The translations under genes and the position numbers were made by a program. A stretch of DNA of 64,000 nt from Eretmocerus hayati (taxonomy: Eukaryota > Arthropoda > Insecta > Hymenoptera > Aphelinidae): NCBI GenBank assembly GCA_029851415.1, contig CM056743.1, forward strand, positions 29,710,405-29,774,404, given 5' to 3'. Every line of letters starts with the position of its first letter. Positions within the stretch are counted from its first letter, which is position 1. This document shows positions 1 through 12,058 of this stretch, piece by piece. The notes beneath the pieces are model-generated. The model was not told where the DNA came from. It made no database searches and saw nothing but the letters and a program-made list of their open reading frames with translations.

Positions 1-1093
1 AGACACATTGAATGGTGACGAGATGTTGATCAATTGTCGAAATTTACACGATATTGAGATCGAATACATCGCCGTTTGACGCGAATATTTAAACCTTGTG
101 AACTTAGATTACATTGAAACTTTGAGCATTATTTCTTGTCAACTTTGTGCGGAATTACCAAATGAAATGGAAAACGAGCTGAGAAAAACCGAAGGACGTG
201 GCCAATCGATTTTTTCAAAATGAAAGATTCATTTCAAAATGTTAAAAAGCTCAAAAATTGATTGCAGAGCAAGGGCTCGATAAGTGCAAAATTTTAACGT
301 ATGAGTAGTACTAAAGATTTACTCTATCAGTTTCTATAGGCATGTGATAAGTGTGATTATGAACGATCCATATACCTACAGTATTGATGGGCGCGCAACT
401 AATGAAAATTCTTTTTTGCATTCGACGTATAATTATACTATTCTTTGCTTTTGCTTTTCGTACCGCACGTGTACAGATTTCGACAGATTTGCTCGATTTG
501 GGCGCTTCGTATGCATCAGATGCGTTGATAACATGGTTATGAAGTGAAATATAGACAAAGTGTATGTTTATATGTGTCAAACTTCAAAGAATGGAATGAC
601 GGGGGAGAGGTGAAGATTTATGAAGCTCGCCTATTCGGCGCCGTAAGTAAATCGAAGACGTAAAAACATCTCTCTCATATATAGATATTCAAATTCACAT
701 GATATACTTGCATAGCAACGAGTGGCTACTCACCAACACATTCGCGCAAATATAGGATATCCATGACGTATATTAAAGGGCTGAAGGAGAGGGATGATGG
801 GAAAGAAAGAAAGAGAAATGCATACGTCCATCTCTCTCGTTGTTTCTCGGGGACTTGCGCGGTCTTCATCCGAGCCGCCGAATTTTCGCCGCGATGGGCG
901 GCCCAAAACGCATAAGCAGCCGCTTCGTAACATTTCAGTCCACTTTGAGCAGCCGCCAAGTGGAAAACAACTCTACCGTGTACACGTACACAATTATTTT
1001 ACCCAAGTTCTTTGTATATACCATCTCGTAATTGCATTTTTTTATATTGACACCTCTACTGTGATTTGCAATACCGATTTTTCGCGCCGAGGT
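1..1093. other. Upstream noncoding region
   Basis: No open frame here reads like a conserved protein. Short frames overlap on both strands around 311-580 and 726-1216, with no splice signals or family motifs. GC rises from about 850 to 960 and again after 1080, as expected near the promoter and leader of the zinc-finger gene that starts at 1429. Confidence 0.5.
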
Positions 1094-1428
1094 TATAAAG
1101 CTCCGCGGCACGAAAAGGAGAGCTTGCGATTGGAGCAGATGAGAGAGCTTCGGACTGTTGCTATCGCGGCCGTGGTAACTCGCGCGCTTTTCAAGCTCCA
1201 AGTAAAATTTTTCTGAGCTTTATAATTATATCCAAGTATTCTGTGTGCGGAATTTTTTTCACAACTTTTGAGACACGTGTTTGGTGTGAAAGTGTGTGCA
1301 AAATTGTGAGCTTGCAGAAAGTCAGCAGTGGAAAATTGGAGCTGGAGCACAGATACGGCTGCTTCTTTACTCCTTTGTCTTGAACCGAATAATCTGCTAG
1401 TAGCCGATCTTCTATTACATCTTCAACT
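1094..1428 (+). promoter_or_regulatory. Putative promoter and 5' leader of the zinc-finger gene
   Basis: A TATA-like TATAAAG lies at 1094-1100, followed by a fairly GC-rich stretch and then the leader. Transcription might start about 30 bases downstream, near 1125. An in-frame TAA at 1390-1392 precedes the ATG at 1429, so that ATG is the first usable start unless an upstream exon is spliced in. The promoter call rests on position and one weak motif. Confidence 0.35.
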
Positions 1429-3180
1429 ATGACGTCTAGAGAATTGGAGCAACTGCAGAGTATGCAACATATCTTTGTTGATCGTCGTCATCGAAGAAAA
1501 AAATCATCTTCTGCTGCAATTCGACATCCGCCGACTAAAAATGTATCAGCCGAATTATTTTCTGACATTGAGATGAACAATAATAATAGATCGCCTTGCA
1601 TGAAGTGGATGAGAATTTCCCAGAGGACAAAACTTGGATACAGATGCTCTTCATGCCCGTATTTTAGCGTCAGAAAATCAAACGTCGGAAGGCATTTTGA
1701 TAGAAAACACATCGAGCTCAAGAAACCAAAAAAATGCACCGTTTGCTGTAAGTACAAGAGAAAATAATAAAATTCCTTCATTATCACTATTGTCATCTAC
1801 AAGTTATAGTATTATCTTCATAAAAAAATGCATGAGTGCAAAATTACACAGCAAATGCAATGCTTTCAAATGTGACTGTTTTTTCGAGGCCCTTTGTTAT
1901 GAATCAAGTGTAACGACGCGTGCCATCGATGGTTATATCCTCGCGACTCCATCTCTCGTCTTTGATGAGCGCCGCGTTTCTCGTCGATCAACAACACTCT
2001 GTATTCTATCATCTGATCGAGCATCTGATACTCGTAATGTTTACGTTCACCAGTTTTGGAGCAGTCAGTGTTTTGATGGATTTTATGATTTTTTTCGATA
2101 TCATAATTTTTACTATATGGTTCGATGTGATTGAATTTAGTCATATGCGCTGAAAAAATTTCATGTATTCCGGAAAAGTACTCGCGAACGAGTGCTAAAA
2201 ACTTTGCTTGAGAAAAAATGCGGTCCCTCAGCAAGATGCATTAAATTTCATTTTTTTCGATCTCTTGATATGTGATCATCGTAAATGTATCTCACCTAAT
2301 ATGAGAAACGGGATACAAGTTCATTGATAGTTCAAAAAAATATTCTTATTCAAGCCCACTTATGTGTGACCAATCGGATTTGATACATATCAAATACATA
2401 CCATATGGTGATGTCTTGAATTTCAAACGGATGAACAGAAAGTTCAACAATTTTGCGAAATATTGCAATCATGCAGTGATGGCAATCATTGGTTTTAAAA
2501 TCTTCCATGTTACATCTGTCACTTCATTATTTGTTATGATAGAGCTTGAAATGATGAAGATTCTCATTATGCTCAAAGGAAGATGAGAATTTTGATGTTT
2601 CTTGACAATCCTATTAACATTTTTCCAATTTCTCACCCCACCCTCTGATCGATCGCATTGTATCAAAATCGAGTATTGATCCATATGTTTGACTTATCGT
2701 TGAAACTGATCACTTTTTTCTCTTCTCCATAGGCAAAGTATTCAAGACAAAAGGAGAATACCATGATCATGAGAATCAGCATCAAACTCCATTATCAAAC
2801 AATTCAGTAGAAGACGAGATGTGTGTGCCATCATCGAGGCAATCAGAGATCAATTCTAAGATGGACACTCAAAATAACAATGACATTCACACAGAGTCAC
2901 TAGAACTTGATTACAATGGAGATTCAGAGCACAGCTCTATAGGTATGACAAAACTCTCAATCAATATCATTTATGTTGCATGTGCGTAAATCGATAAAAT
3001 GAAAAATACTTTCTAGATGAAAATAGCTGTCCAAGTACTAATCAACTGCCATGGAGTTCAACTTCAACAGATGTTTACCTTCTTTCTAAGAAATATCAAC
3101 CCGCTGAAAGAGATGCTGTGATGGCTCTGCTTCTACTGCACTGCCCTGACTACTACTTACGTCATGAGAATTTGTGGTGA
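1429..3180 (+). CDS. Two-finger C2H2 zinc-finger protein, three exons
   Basis: The exons are 1429-1747, 2733-2942 and 3017-3180; the introns are 1748-2732 (GTAAGT...AG) and 2943-3016 (GTATGA...CTAG). The spliced frame is open through both junctions (319+210+164 nt, 230 residues plus stop), which strongly supports the model. Finger 1 is C73-x2-C76-x12-H89-x4-H94. Finger 2 is C103-x2-C106-x12-H119-x3-H123, with F110 and Y116 at the core positions; it exists only after splicing, because exon 1 ends inside codon 107. The N-terminus is basic (RRHRRKK, residues 19-25). The middle is polar and acidic, and the tail (exon 3) has no recognised domain. The family usually binds DNA in the nucleus; with only two fingers, RNA or protein binding is also possible. 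Orthology is unknown. An in-frame TAA at 1390 supports the chosen start. Confidence 0.85.
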
Positions 3181-4499
3181 TTTACTAGAGAACGATGAAC
3201 ATGAACTTGCTCATACTGTCCATTCAAAACTGTTGATGACTCGATCTCTAATAGTTTGAACATTCTGGTGATTTAGTAGTTTTCTGCTAAATATCTATCT
3301 TACATCTGAATCAATGTTGTCGCTCATCATGAGCTAATAGCTTTAATTTTTTACTCGGCATCTGAAATTAAATCATGCAGAAGTGAAAATTTACAATACA
3401 GAACATTTATAACTTTCAATGCCTATGTGAGCTAATGTGATGCATTGATTTTTAACTCAGTTTTACGATTTTTGTCAAGCATGAATTACATATTACATGA
3501 AGCTGTTTTTACTGCTGCTTTGTATACATTTCCTGGGACTTGAGAACTCATGAATGAATGTTGTGATAAGCAGTTCTCATACTCCATAGAAATGCTGACC
3601 TCCTAAAAATTTTTTACTCTGCTTAGAGCCATTTTTGGTAACCATTTTATGTAATGCGAGTTTTGTCCTGAAAAGAATTGTGGTAATGAAATTGACTGTG
3701 TGGAAGACATCTACTCACATTCATTGTGACTTCAATCAAGTATATGGCAAATCTAGTACATTTCCTCATGTACAGTGCTGTTGAATCGAGTAATGAAAAT
3801 CTATTCAAGGTTATTACAGAGTTGTTTTAGATGTAATATTTATCTTAATTTTAGTCCTTTATTTTTACAAGATGGAATATTCTAAACGTCTCTATGCTTC
3901 TATGAATTCTTGTGAAGTATTGGAATGTTTAGAGACATGTTGCATACAATTCATGGTATTAGGTGTGGATCAAAATACACGACTATCATGACTAATGTGT
4001 ATGATGTGTTATGCACATGATTATATTACTTTTATATAAGGTGTTTTTCAAAGGATATGAAATCATGTTTTCCTAATTTGATTAAATTGTATTATAGAAA
4101 TTCAATTTCCTCCGTGATTTCCTCTCTTTGGTAACCTGCGTATACCCATTGTTCATCAATATTAAAATTTGAATCTCTCTTTATACCTCAACAGTTAGTC
4201 ATTAATTTACTGATCAACTTTTAATGTCTGTCCTAATTAGAATCTTTGAACGAAAAACCAAAGCGCGATACTTCAGTTATCAAGCATCATATACTGAGAT
4301 GAAAGAAAATAGACCCACTGTGAATTCTCATTTTGTCGTTGCACAAACCAGAGGGAAAAATAAATTCTTGATTAATAATTCAACATTTTGATGAATTCAG
4401 ATTTTATCGTTCGGCTGATTTGATAATGACACGCTAATTCATTATATAGCCAATTTCGAACTTATGTTATTTCACGAGACACCGAATGCAAGTGCAACT
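3181..4499. other. Noncoding; 3' UTR of the zinc-finger gene plus spacer
   Basis: AT-rich sequence without a credible open frame. The 3' UTR of the zinc-finger gene probably occupies the first part; an AATAAA near 4357-4363 is one possible poly-A signal. I see no repeats with clear ends. Confidence 0.4.
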
Positions 4500-4603
4500 C
4501 GGAATGGATTTTTCGATCGTGTAGATGTTTGTGATGATTATGGATGTCATTCATCGAGAAAAAATTTCATCACAAACATCTGCACAATCGAAAAATCTAT
4601 TCC
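4500..4603. repeat. Short inverted repeat (hairpin)
   Basis: A left arm of about 37 bases starting GGAATGGATTTTTCGATCG is mirrored by a right arm ending CGAAAAATCTATTCC, with about three mismatches and a loop of roughly 30 bases. The small frame at 4525-4797 is a by-product of the palindrome. Probably a foldback-type MITE; no clear target duplication. Confidence 0.7.
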
Positions 4604-4798
4604 AAGCTGAACTCAAATTCGTGAGTCTTGTGGAATCATTGGTTCAAAATTGGCCGTGTAATGAAACTTGTCATATTCTGATATTTGGAATTATCCTGCT
4701 CATGCACGTTTTAGAATATCTTACTAGCTCAATACATGAGTTCATGTATGTCTACGTATATAACTTCCTTCCTTATCCTCAATTAGATAATTGTTAAA

Positions 4799-5314
4799 TT
4801 GTACACTAAAATGCAAAATATACCAGAATGTCACCAAAGTCGGTGAGGATTTAGTTCAAGTGTTGATGAACACCTGTGCAAAATTTCAAAATGATTGACC
4901 GTTTTGTTTCAGAGTGGTAGTCATCAGAATTCGTCACTTTTAGCATGGCGCTCATACGAGATCGTCGACTCCCATATAAACGCAATGTTAAAAGTGGCGG
5001 GTTTTTGATGGCTACTACTCCGAAACAGAACGGTCAATCATTCTGAAATTTTGCACAAGTGTTCATTAACACTTGAACTAAATCCTCCCCAACTTTGGTG
5101 ATTTTTTGGTATACAGTAGAATCTCCCTCAACGGATCCTCCTATTAGCGGACACCTCTCAATAACGGACAATTTTTTGCGACCAGCTGCAGAAGTATAAT
5201 CACAGAAATGAACCTCTGATTATCGGACACCTCCGAATAGCGGACAGTTTTGATGCAATTTAGAGGTGTCAGTGCGACCGGAGATTTCACTGTATTTTCA
5301 GCTTTAGTGTACAA
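4799..5314. mobile_element. Foldback MITE with long arms, interrupted by a pogo/Tigger-like MITE
   Basis: The left arm starts TTGTACACTAAAATGCAAAA and runs to about 4960; the right arm runs from about 4985 and ends TTTAGTGTACAA at 5314. Arm identity is high over about 130 bases (e.g. GATTTAGTTCAAGTGTT against its complement). The right arm resumes only after removing 5114-5292, which shows that the inner element inserted later. Confidence 0.8.
5114..5292. mobile_element. pogo/Tigger-like MITE (Tc1/mariner superfamily)
   Basis: 179 bp, starting CAGTAGAATCTCCCTCAAC and ending GGAGATTTCACTG, so the termini are imperfect inverted repeats of the CAGTRGAAYCTC type typical of pogo/Tigger. Flanked by TA on both sides (5112-5113 and 5293-5294), the canonical target duplication. 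The interior has repeated "CGGACA" motifs (AGCGGACACCTC, AACGGACAA, ATCGGACACCTC, AGCGGACAG), also seen in this group. No coding capacity. Inserted in the right arm of the 4799-5314 foldback. Confidence 0.85.
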
Positions 5315-5746
5315 CTACCTTAATTTCAATCTGGTTATGCATGAGTTGATTCCTAGAGTATTGAAAAACTGACCTCCCCCACCCTCTTCTCAGTTACAAG
5401 GATCAATCTTGATACTTCATTATGTGCTTATATACAATGATAACTCGGATAAATAAGTTCTTTCTCTTTTTCTTCAACCAATCAATTATCTAGTAATATT
5501 GTTGTCATCATCTCTCATTTTTTAGGATTTTGTATGATGCGAAGACAATCGTGGTGTGATGTTTCGGAAAACTGAATCAAAAAAATGGTTTGAATAAATA
5601 GCCATTTACTTACCAAAAGATAATTCAGAATTTATGTAACAAGCTGACTATTAAAAATACATTTGTGATTACGAAAATATACATTTGATAAAAATAAATA
5701 TAAAAATAATTTTCATAGTTTCTCAAATCCACATCAATAATCACAA
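5315..5746. other. Intergenic spacer / 3' flank of the ankyrin pseudogene
   Basis: AT-rich, no open frames of note. This is the 3' side of the minus-strand ankyrin gene and the convergent boundary with the zinc-finger gene. I see no clear minus-strand AATAAA close to the stop. Confidence 0.4.
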
Positions 5747-8700
5747 TCACTGTGATATTTCTGCACTGAGGATGATATTCTTCAAATCCGCATCACTGAG
5801 GTTCTGTAGAACTTCATCCAAACATTCATTTGGTAGAGACATTCCTATCACAACGACAAGAGACAATTTAGACTTGTCTAATAAACGTCTTCTCACTTGT
5901 CCGCTTTTTACCCGGATTTTCAATAAGAAACCGTAATTCGGATATATTTTTTTCAAATCATCAGATTGAACTACCTGAAGCAAAGCTTCATTTTCAGAAT
6001 GAGAAATCATGCATTTCGTGAGAATTCTTGTACAAAATATCACACAAGTTAGTATAACGATCTATATTTGAAGATCGCATAAGTTCGAGTTCTTTTCTAC
6101 ATTCATCAACAATTTCATCACAATCCGGGTGCTCTTCACAGAACTCTCTGATAAATTCATCTGATTCGTACGCTTCCCAATTGATTTTTTTAACGGTAAA
6201 TCCAAGTGTCTCCAATTTTTTCATGTGTTTCCAGAGAGTGATATAGCAATCTTGCAAAGCATAATCTCTCTCCCATGGGACATCCTCTCCAATCATCAAC
6301 ATACATGTTTGGCCACAGTTATCAACTATATTTATGTCAGACCCATGATCTAAAGCTAAAATTATCTTCTCATTGCACGCATAATAATCAAGATCTGGGC
6401 ACGGATCTGATTCTGATGATGAGCTAAAGTATTCTTTTCGAAATGGACTTCGATGCGATAAATAAATTTTGTGTAATAATGTTTCACCAAATATATTTTG
6501 CAAATTTGTATCAGCCCCGTAGTCTAAAAGGAGTCGCATCACTTGTATATCTGCATCTCTTTCCTTACGCGATTGATTTTCACGATCTTTATAACTCTTT
6601 GAAAGTGTAAGTCTAAAGGTGTTCGTGACTCACAGTCTTGCGCGTTGGCATCAGCACCATTTTTCAATAACGCTAACAATAGTTTTTGATTCTGGGAAGT
6701 AACATTGCCTTTAAGTATCAATGAATGAAGAGGAGTTCGATTGACATCATTGCGATAGTTGAGAATTTTTATTCTCACTTCTTCATCATTAGCATTAGTG
6801 AGGATACTTTGGACTGAACCTAAAGTACCCATTGTACTTGCTATGTGGAAGTGACTAGGGCTAAATTTTTCAGTATATCGAGGATGTAAAAAAAAACTCA
6901 AAAGATTCTCTATTTCGGTCAGAGAATAGGTCAATAATGTTACTAAGGACTCAAATTGATGATGCAATGAATATACAAATTCCAAAGGGGTATCGCCGGC
7001 ATCATTGATCAAATGTAGATCAGACCCTTCCCCTTTGGATTAACAGTTTAGCATTTTCCATGTTCCCATAGTACAAAGCCAAGTGTAGAGGCACACATCC
7101 ATTAAACATAAATGCATCAGGCAATTCGATGCGCTTATTAATTTCATCTTCATGCGCAGACAAATATCGGTTCAGCAATTTCCAAAATTGACTGAACTAG
7201 AAGCGCAAAAGGCATGCAAAGGTAAGATGCCTTGTTCATTGGAGACGTTGAATTTTTCACCGGCGTCTTGACCACCGTAGATAAGAATCTTCATTAAAAT
7301 TTCGAAACGTGATTGATTTTGAGATATATAGTCGGAAGAATACAACTCATGGGTGGTAAAATCGAAAAGATTCAAATTGAATCTATTTAGAATTGAAACA
7401 CTTGCATTATATTTCAGAAGACATTCAACCACTCGTGGTTTTATGAATTTACAAGCAAAGTGTAGAGGCGTAACGTCAGACCAGAACACTGATTGATTCC
7501 CAACTTGAGCATTGATGTCCTCTCCTGATTTTAAGAAATTTTCAATCAAATCTAATCGATCTGTTGTGCATAAAATATGGAAGGTAGATAACCCATTGTT
7601 GTCACTTAAACTTTGACATGGAATCACTATTTTCTCAACTATTAGATGAGCTATTGTTTGAGATCCTCTTTCAAAAGCAATATGCAGAGGTGTCTTACCT
7701 TGGCAGTCTTGCACCATGATATCGGGGACATAATCTAGAAGTGAATCTTTAACTAATTCAGACTGATATCTTGCTGCCAGGTGAAGTAAAGTGGATCCAT
7801 CCCAGAGAGGTGATTCACGATCAACAAAGTTTTTCAACTTCCCATGATTGTATTGATTATCAGACAACAATTCTCTCATCTTTTCATCATTGCTGTGGAT
7901 GCAATCCACATAAAGCTGGTTCAGTTTATTCTCAACTTTCTTGACCATTGCACTGTTGTTGAATCTGACTACCTGTATCAAATTTTGCACGGTTTGATTT
8001 TCCACCAAAAATGCATCAACTAATAATCTAGATACGCATTCAGATTTCATGCTAGTTTGATTCTGTAAAAGCAGCTTGAGCACATGCATACAATCATTGT
8101 AAATGGCAAAATGGATTGGCCTCCAACCTTCCCAACGCGATGACTGGACTTCAAGATCGATATCTACTCCTATTTTTAAGAAATGTTCAACGATTGATGG
8201 ATCATCTCTGGTGCATGCAATGTGAAAATGGGAATACCCATGTAGATCCTTGGGATTCTTAAATTCAGACTTGTGAGCTACCAAAATCATATCAATTATT
8301 ATTTCATTCTGCTGTAAATCAGCCAAGTGTAGAGGAGTAAAATGTCTTGAATCGCCAACAGTAATATCTGCTCCGCAGTGGAGTAAAAATTCAACCACTT
8401 CAATGGACCCAAAATGGACAGCAAAGTGCAAAGCTGTATAACTTGGCCAATGCAAAGATTCCCTACTGACATCTGCGTTCATGTATGATCCTTGATTCAG
8501 TAGAATTACTTCTTTAACAAGATCAAGTCTGTTTCTCATACAAGCTATGTGTAAATGTCTGAATCCATCATCATCTCTGGAATCTTTGAAATCATGAGAC
8601 AAAAGCAGATCAATCGATGTCAGATCTTGCAGTTTTGCTGCCACCATTAGTGGAGTTTCACCATGCCAATTTTTGGCGTAAGCATGAACACCCTTATCTA

Positions 8701-8944
8701 ATAAGAGTTTTACAAGTCTTGTGTTTCTTGAAGTTACAGCCAAATGTAAAGATGTTGGATATGCAAACTTTGTACACCCGGCTCCCAAAATTCCGTTCAC
8801 TGGTGTACCTTCCTCTAGAAGTTGCTGCACATACTTCTCATCTTTGCTGCGTATTGCCTTTCAAAGTTTGTCATAACCGTTCAAGTCAGATTTTGAAAGA
8901 TTCTGATGACGAAAAGAGGTGGGATACTTCTCTTCTCTCATCAT
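5747..8944 (-). pseudogene. Ankyrin-repeat gene with PRANC/F-box-like C-terminus, broken in five places
   Basis: Read on the minus strand from an ATG at 8944 (AAAATG context, in-frame TAA upstream) to a stop at 5747, this intronless frame would be about 1,065 codons. At least a dozen ankyrin repeats are visible (TPLHIAFERGSQTIAHLIVE, TALHFAVHFGSIEVVEFLL). The end carries an F-box-like motif, LPNECLDEVLQNLSDADLKN, of the PRANC type, which in other proteins engages SKP1 of ubiquitin ligases. Breaks: an in-frame TGA at 8861-8863, 27 codons in; a frame change near 7175-7205 (a base lost); one near 7015-7035 in a G-run (a base gained); one near 6595-6612; one near 5994-6020. Ankyrin sequence continues in a new frame after each frame change, so these are lesions, not introns. 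Relatives occur in parasitoid wasps, poxviruses and Wolbachia. Undisrupted open parts: 7172-8830, 6539-7012, 5994-6542, 5747-6043. Sequencing indels could explain some frame changes but not the TGA. Confidence 0.85.
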
Positions 8945-9789
8945 TTTATCTATGTGAAGTTGAGACTTTTAGAAAATAACATATTTCATCCAGAAGAGAA
9001 AAATGACTCAGAAAAGTAAGACTCATACCTCTTTACCGTAATATCTTGCCTATGCCACAGACAATGAAAGCTACTTCAGCTCACTTATTATTCTATATCA
9101 GAGCCTTGATAACAGTTGTTACGCCTAATATACTATTTGAGAAAGCCAATCAAGTTGTCGCTCTTATACATATAGCCTCGTTTGTTCCTGCAAAATCCGC
9201 AATTCCGCACAGTACTCTATTGCTGAAATATTTCATGCATTCGTCCTACCAGTGGTGACCACACTATACATACCAACAGCGCCAACAGAGACCAGCGAGG
9301 TGACCAGGAATGTGAAATGTTGTTAATAACGACGAATGGCATCCCAAATGAACAAATAAATGTGAATGAATGAATTGGAGTCTTTTGGATTCTTTTCACT
9401 TGGTTAGCTCCCTATTTACTGTTACCTCTGTTGCCGCCATAAATCAACAAGTGTTTTATATGTCGTCTGTTACCAGCTGATTGATGATCGACATCCGACT
9501 GATTGGTCATCGGCAAGTTTGGGGCAAGTCGGCAGCCATCACATTTCGAGGATTCAAGACAAGATAAGAATATTGATAAAACATTTCTTTCTAGATCTCG
9601 ATCGACGCGTGGACGTGGAGAATTCGCTATTTGGGGAATGCTAGATTTTCTCCTCTTTAGCGGGCTCATCATACTCGCGTATTCGCAATTTCCAATGAAG
9701 TTCATGTCATGCAAATCGTAGAGGAGAGTGTAAGATTTTTCAAAAAAACTCTAATCGCTCGTGAAAAGTTTCCATTTTCGATGGAGTTA
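8945..9789. other. 5' flank of the ankyrin pseudogene
   Basis: Should contain the former promoter of the minus-strand ankyrin gene. A minus-strand donor-like GAG/GTATGAG occurs near 9028, so an untranslated upstream exon is possible. A 72-codon plus-strand frame at 9503-9721 has one hydrophobic segment but no other support. Confidence 0.35.
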
Positions 9790-9948
9790 CACTACCAGTC
9801 AAAAGTCTGAGGACACCTGAGAATCAAACTGATGATTTTCGGAGTTGGATATCTCAGTACCAGCTCTGCGTGGTCGCATTTTGTCGAGCATTTTGTAGCT
9901 TCATAAAAGCACTTTCAAACTCGCTTTCAAATCTATTTACTGTATTTT

Positions 9949-10890
9949 TGTTATTCTGTGCGCAAAAATGGCCATTTAGACGCAAGTGTGCGTGTGCAAA
10001 TAGCGAATTTGCACATTATTCCGACACAACTGTGTGCAAATATTTTTTCACGCAGTGCGCAAATGAGGCATCAGTGCGCAAATACTCGTTTGCGCACTGC
10101 GTAAACGAAGAACAGTGTGCAAATGAGGCATTTGCGCACTGTGCAAATTTCCTTCGCGCACTGGACTTGAGTTGTTTTCTGGTCACTCTATACCATCATC
10201 TATCTATATATCATCATCATACATAATTGTGAAGAATATCTAACTTCGATCTTTCGAGCACCAGCGACAGTTTTGAGCAACGTGGTAACATACTATATGG
10301 GCGATAGAGTTTTTTCTGATACATTTCTCAGAATTTTTTTTCAGTCGGGGGGCCCGGCGGGGGCTTCGCCCCCTGGACCCCCTCCTCCACCCTCCTGTGA
10401 CCCCGCCATGCCACGTTCCTCTGAATGCTTGAGATGCATTGATAATTTGTTGTAGGTGATGCTTCGGTCACTCCTGGCTACTGTCAAAATTTTTCAGAAA
10501 GTCGTCATGGATCCCAAGTAGTTCAAATGAAAATGGTTCATAATTTGTTTGAGAAGGAAAAAGGACTCGGAAAGTTCGTACACGCCAATGCGAAAAAGGA
10601 ACAAAGTCCGTCAACTCTCGAAACGACGCCCAAGTCTCACAGCATCCCCTAATTTTTTGATGTGTTTTAGGAGGCGGGTTACATTTTTGCTCACAGAAAT
10701 AACAAAAAATATCGTAAGCGACTCGGGCGCCGACATTTGCGCACTCGTCCCCGCAACTCGTGCGCAAATGAGCCATTTGCACACTGCATAAACGATGAAA
10801 CTGTGCGCGCGTAAATGAGGCGTTTGCACACTCGTTGCGGTGACTCGTGCGCAAATATCTGTTGGCGCCCTTGTTGCTTAATATACTACT
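9949..10890. mobile_element. Insertion with arrays of GTGCGCAAATGAGG-type subterminal repeats
   Basis: Comparison with the complementary arm of the host foldback (near 11520-11540) and with its relative at 30737-31627 shows extra sequence here of about 940 bp. Both ends carry clusters of a short motif in both orientations, GTGCGCAAATGAGGC and TTTGCGCACT (about 9995-10165 and 10735-10860). Dense subterminal repeats are typical transposase-binding arrays. A short duplication like TATTT may flank it. The unique middle includes a G/C hairpin at 10359-10373. Superfamily not assigned. Confidence 0.6.
10346..10395. repeat. GC-rich hairpin
   Basis: GGGGGCTTCGCCCCC at 10359-10373 forms a perfect stem with a CTTCG-type loop, followed by CTGGACCCCCTCCTCC. 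It is strikingly GC-rich in an AT-rich setting and lies in the unique middle of the 9949-10890 insertion. Confidence 0.7.
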
Positions 10891-11678
10891 TATTTCCGTC
10901 CCGCGTATAATAACAGAGACACACGAGGCAGAAAAATGACTTTTCGCAGCTTTTCAGGCAGGGTACGAACGCCTGCAAATTTTGAAGAAATTGTTGGGTC
11001 GCTGTGAGACCAATGACACATTCAAGCCCATGAAAAGACCCTCAAGATCCGTTTCTCAACGTCTCTCAAAGGGGTTCTGGCATTGAGATATGACAGATTG
11101 TCTGCGGGTCTTTTTCTCTCAAAAAATTACACGATAATCCAGAAATGATGAGGAACAGCCCAGTCCAAGGTCGATAGCCTTAATTCATTTTCGAAAGCTA
11201 TTCCGATGTTGAATCGAATTTTTGCAGAATTGAGGGATCAGTTGCCCCAAAGTAGGCTGTTTCTCACCATTTTTGGGTTATCGTGTAATTTTTTAAGAGA
11301 AAAACACCCTCCTGCTCACTGAATCAGTTAGATCTCGAAACCAGAACCCTTTTGAGAGACGTTCGAAAATGGATGTTAAAGGTTTTTTCATGGGCTTAAA
11401 GATGTCATCGGTCTCATAGCGATCCAACAATCTCTCCAAAATCGGCAGGCATTCGTACCTTGCCTGAAAAATTGGGAAAAAGTCATTTTTCTGACTCGTG
11501 TGTCTCTGGTATTATACGCGGGATGGAAAATACAGTAAATAGATTTGAAAGTGCTTGATATGAGCTACAAAATGCGACTCTCCAGAGCTCTCTACGACCA
11601 ATAGGTTCTGAGGTATCCAACTCTGAAAATCATCAGTTTGATTCTCAGGTGTCCTCAGACTTTTAACCAGTAGTGTAA

Positions 11679-12058
11679 TTATAATCTGATCTGCATAAGC
11701 AACACTTGAGGTTGGATCTATGACAAAATGAATACGTATCGTCTTGAAATATATTTATCTCAATTATAGAGATACGAGATTGATAAGAAGCCTGATTGTA
11801 GACGAGGATGCAGACTCTGGAGCCCAGAGGTGTAATGGTCCACTATGCTCAACCATGGGGACGGCTGATTATCTGTCTTTTATGATTAATTTTCTGTATT
11901 TCACTATAAAGATTGCCGTTTTACTCGATTAATTCATCCGTGATATTGAGGAACAACAAAACAGTACTCATGATCAAGTGTCATCAACAACTCTCGCGCA
12001 ATCGATCAGGTTTCAATTTTACAACTTTCCCGAAAATCTTTACATTTCCTACAGCTCA
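11679..12058. other. Noncoding spacer
   Basis: No credible gene. It ends in a pyrimidine-rich run and an AG directly before the GTAAGT that opens the next transposon, so the junction imitates an AG/GTAAGT splice site. Confidence 0.4.

Larger units (their letters stand above)
9790..11676. mobile_element. Tc1/mariner-like foldback element with TA duplication
   Basis: The termini CACTACCAGTCAAAAGTCTG (left) and CAGACTTTTAACCAGTAGTG (right) are inverted repeats that continue with ATCAAACTGATGATTTTC and its complement. TA flanks both sides (9788-9789, 11677-11678). The internal arms 10892-11170 and 11270-11525 are also inverted copies (GAGACACACGAG against CTCGTGTGTCTC), so the element folds back almost completely. 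No transposase is encoded. A second member of the same family lies at 30737-31627. The left arm is split by the 9949-10890 insertion. Confidence 0.8.

Noticed and set aside
1488..1796. 102-codon minus-strand frame
   Set aside because: Shadow of zinc-finger exon 1.
7013..7185. Intron in the ankyrin gene
   Set aside because: No suitable GT/AG pair, and the segment itself encodes ankyrin-repeat sequence (VPLHLALYYGNMENAKLLI) in a shifted frame, so two frame changes fit better.
9980..10860. CRISPR-like or satellite array
   Set aside because: The repeated words vary in spacing and orientation and cluster at two ends of an insertion, which fits subterminal transposon repeats.
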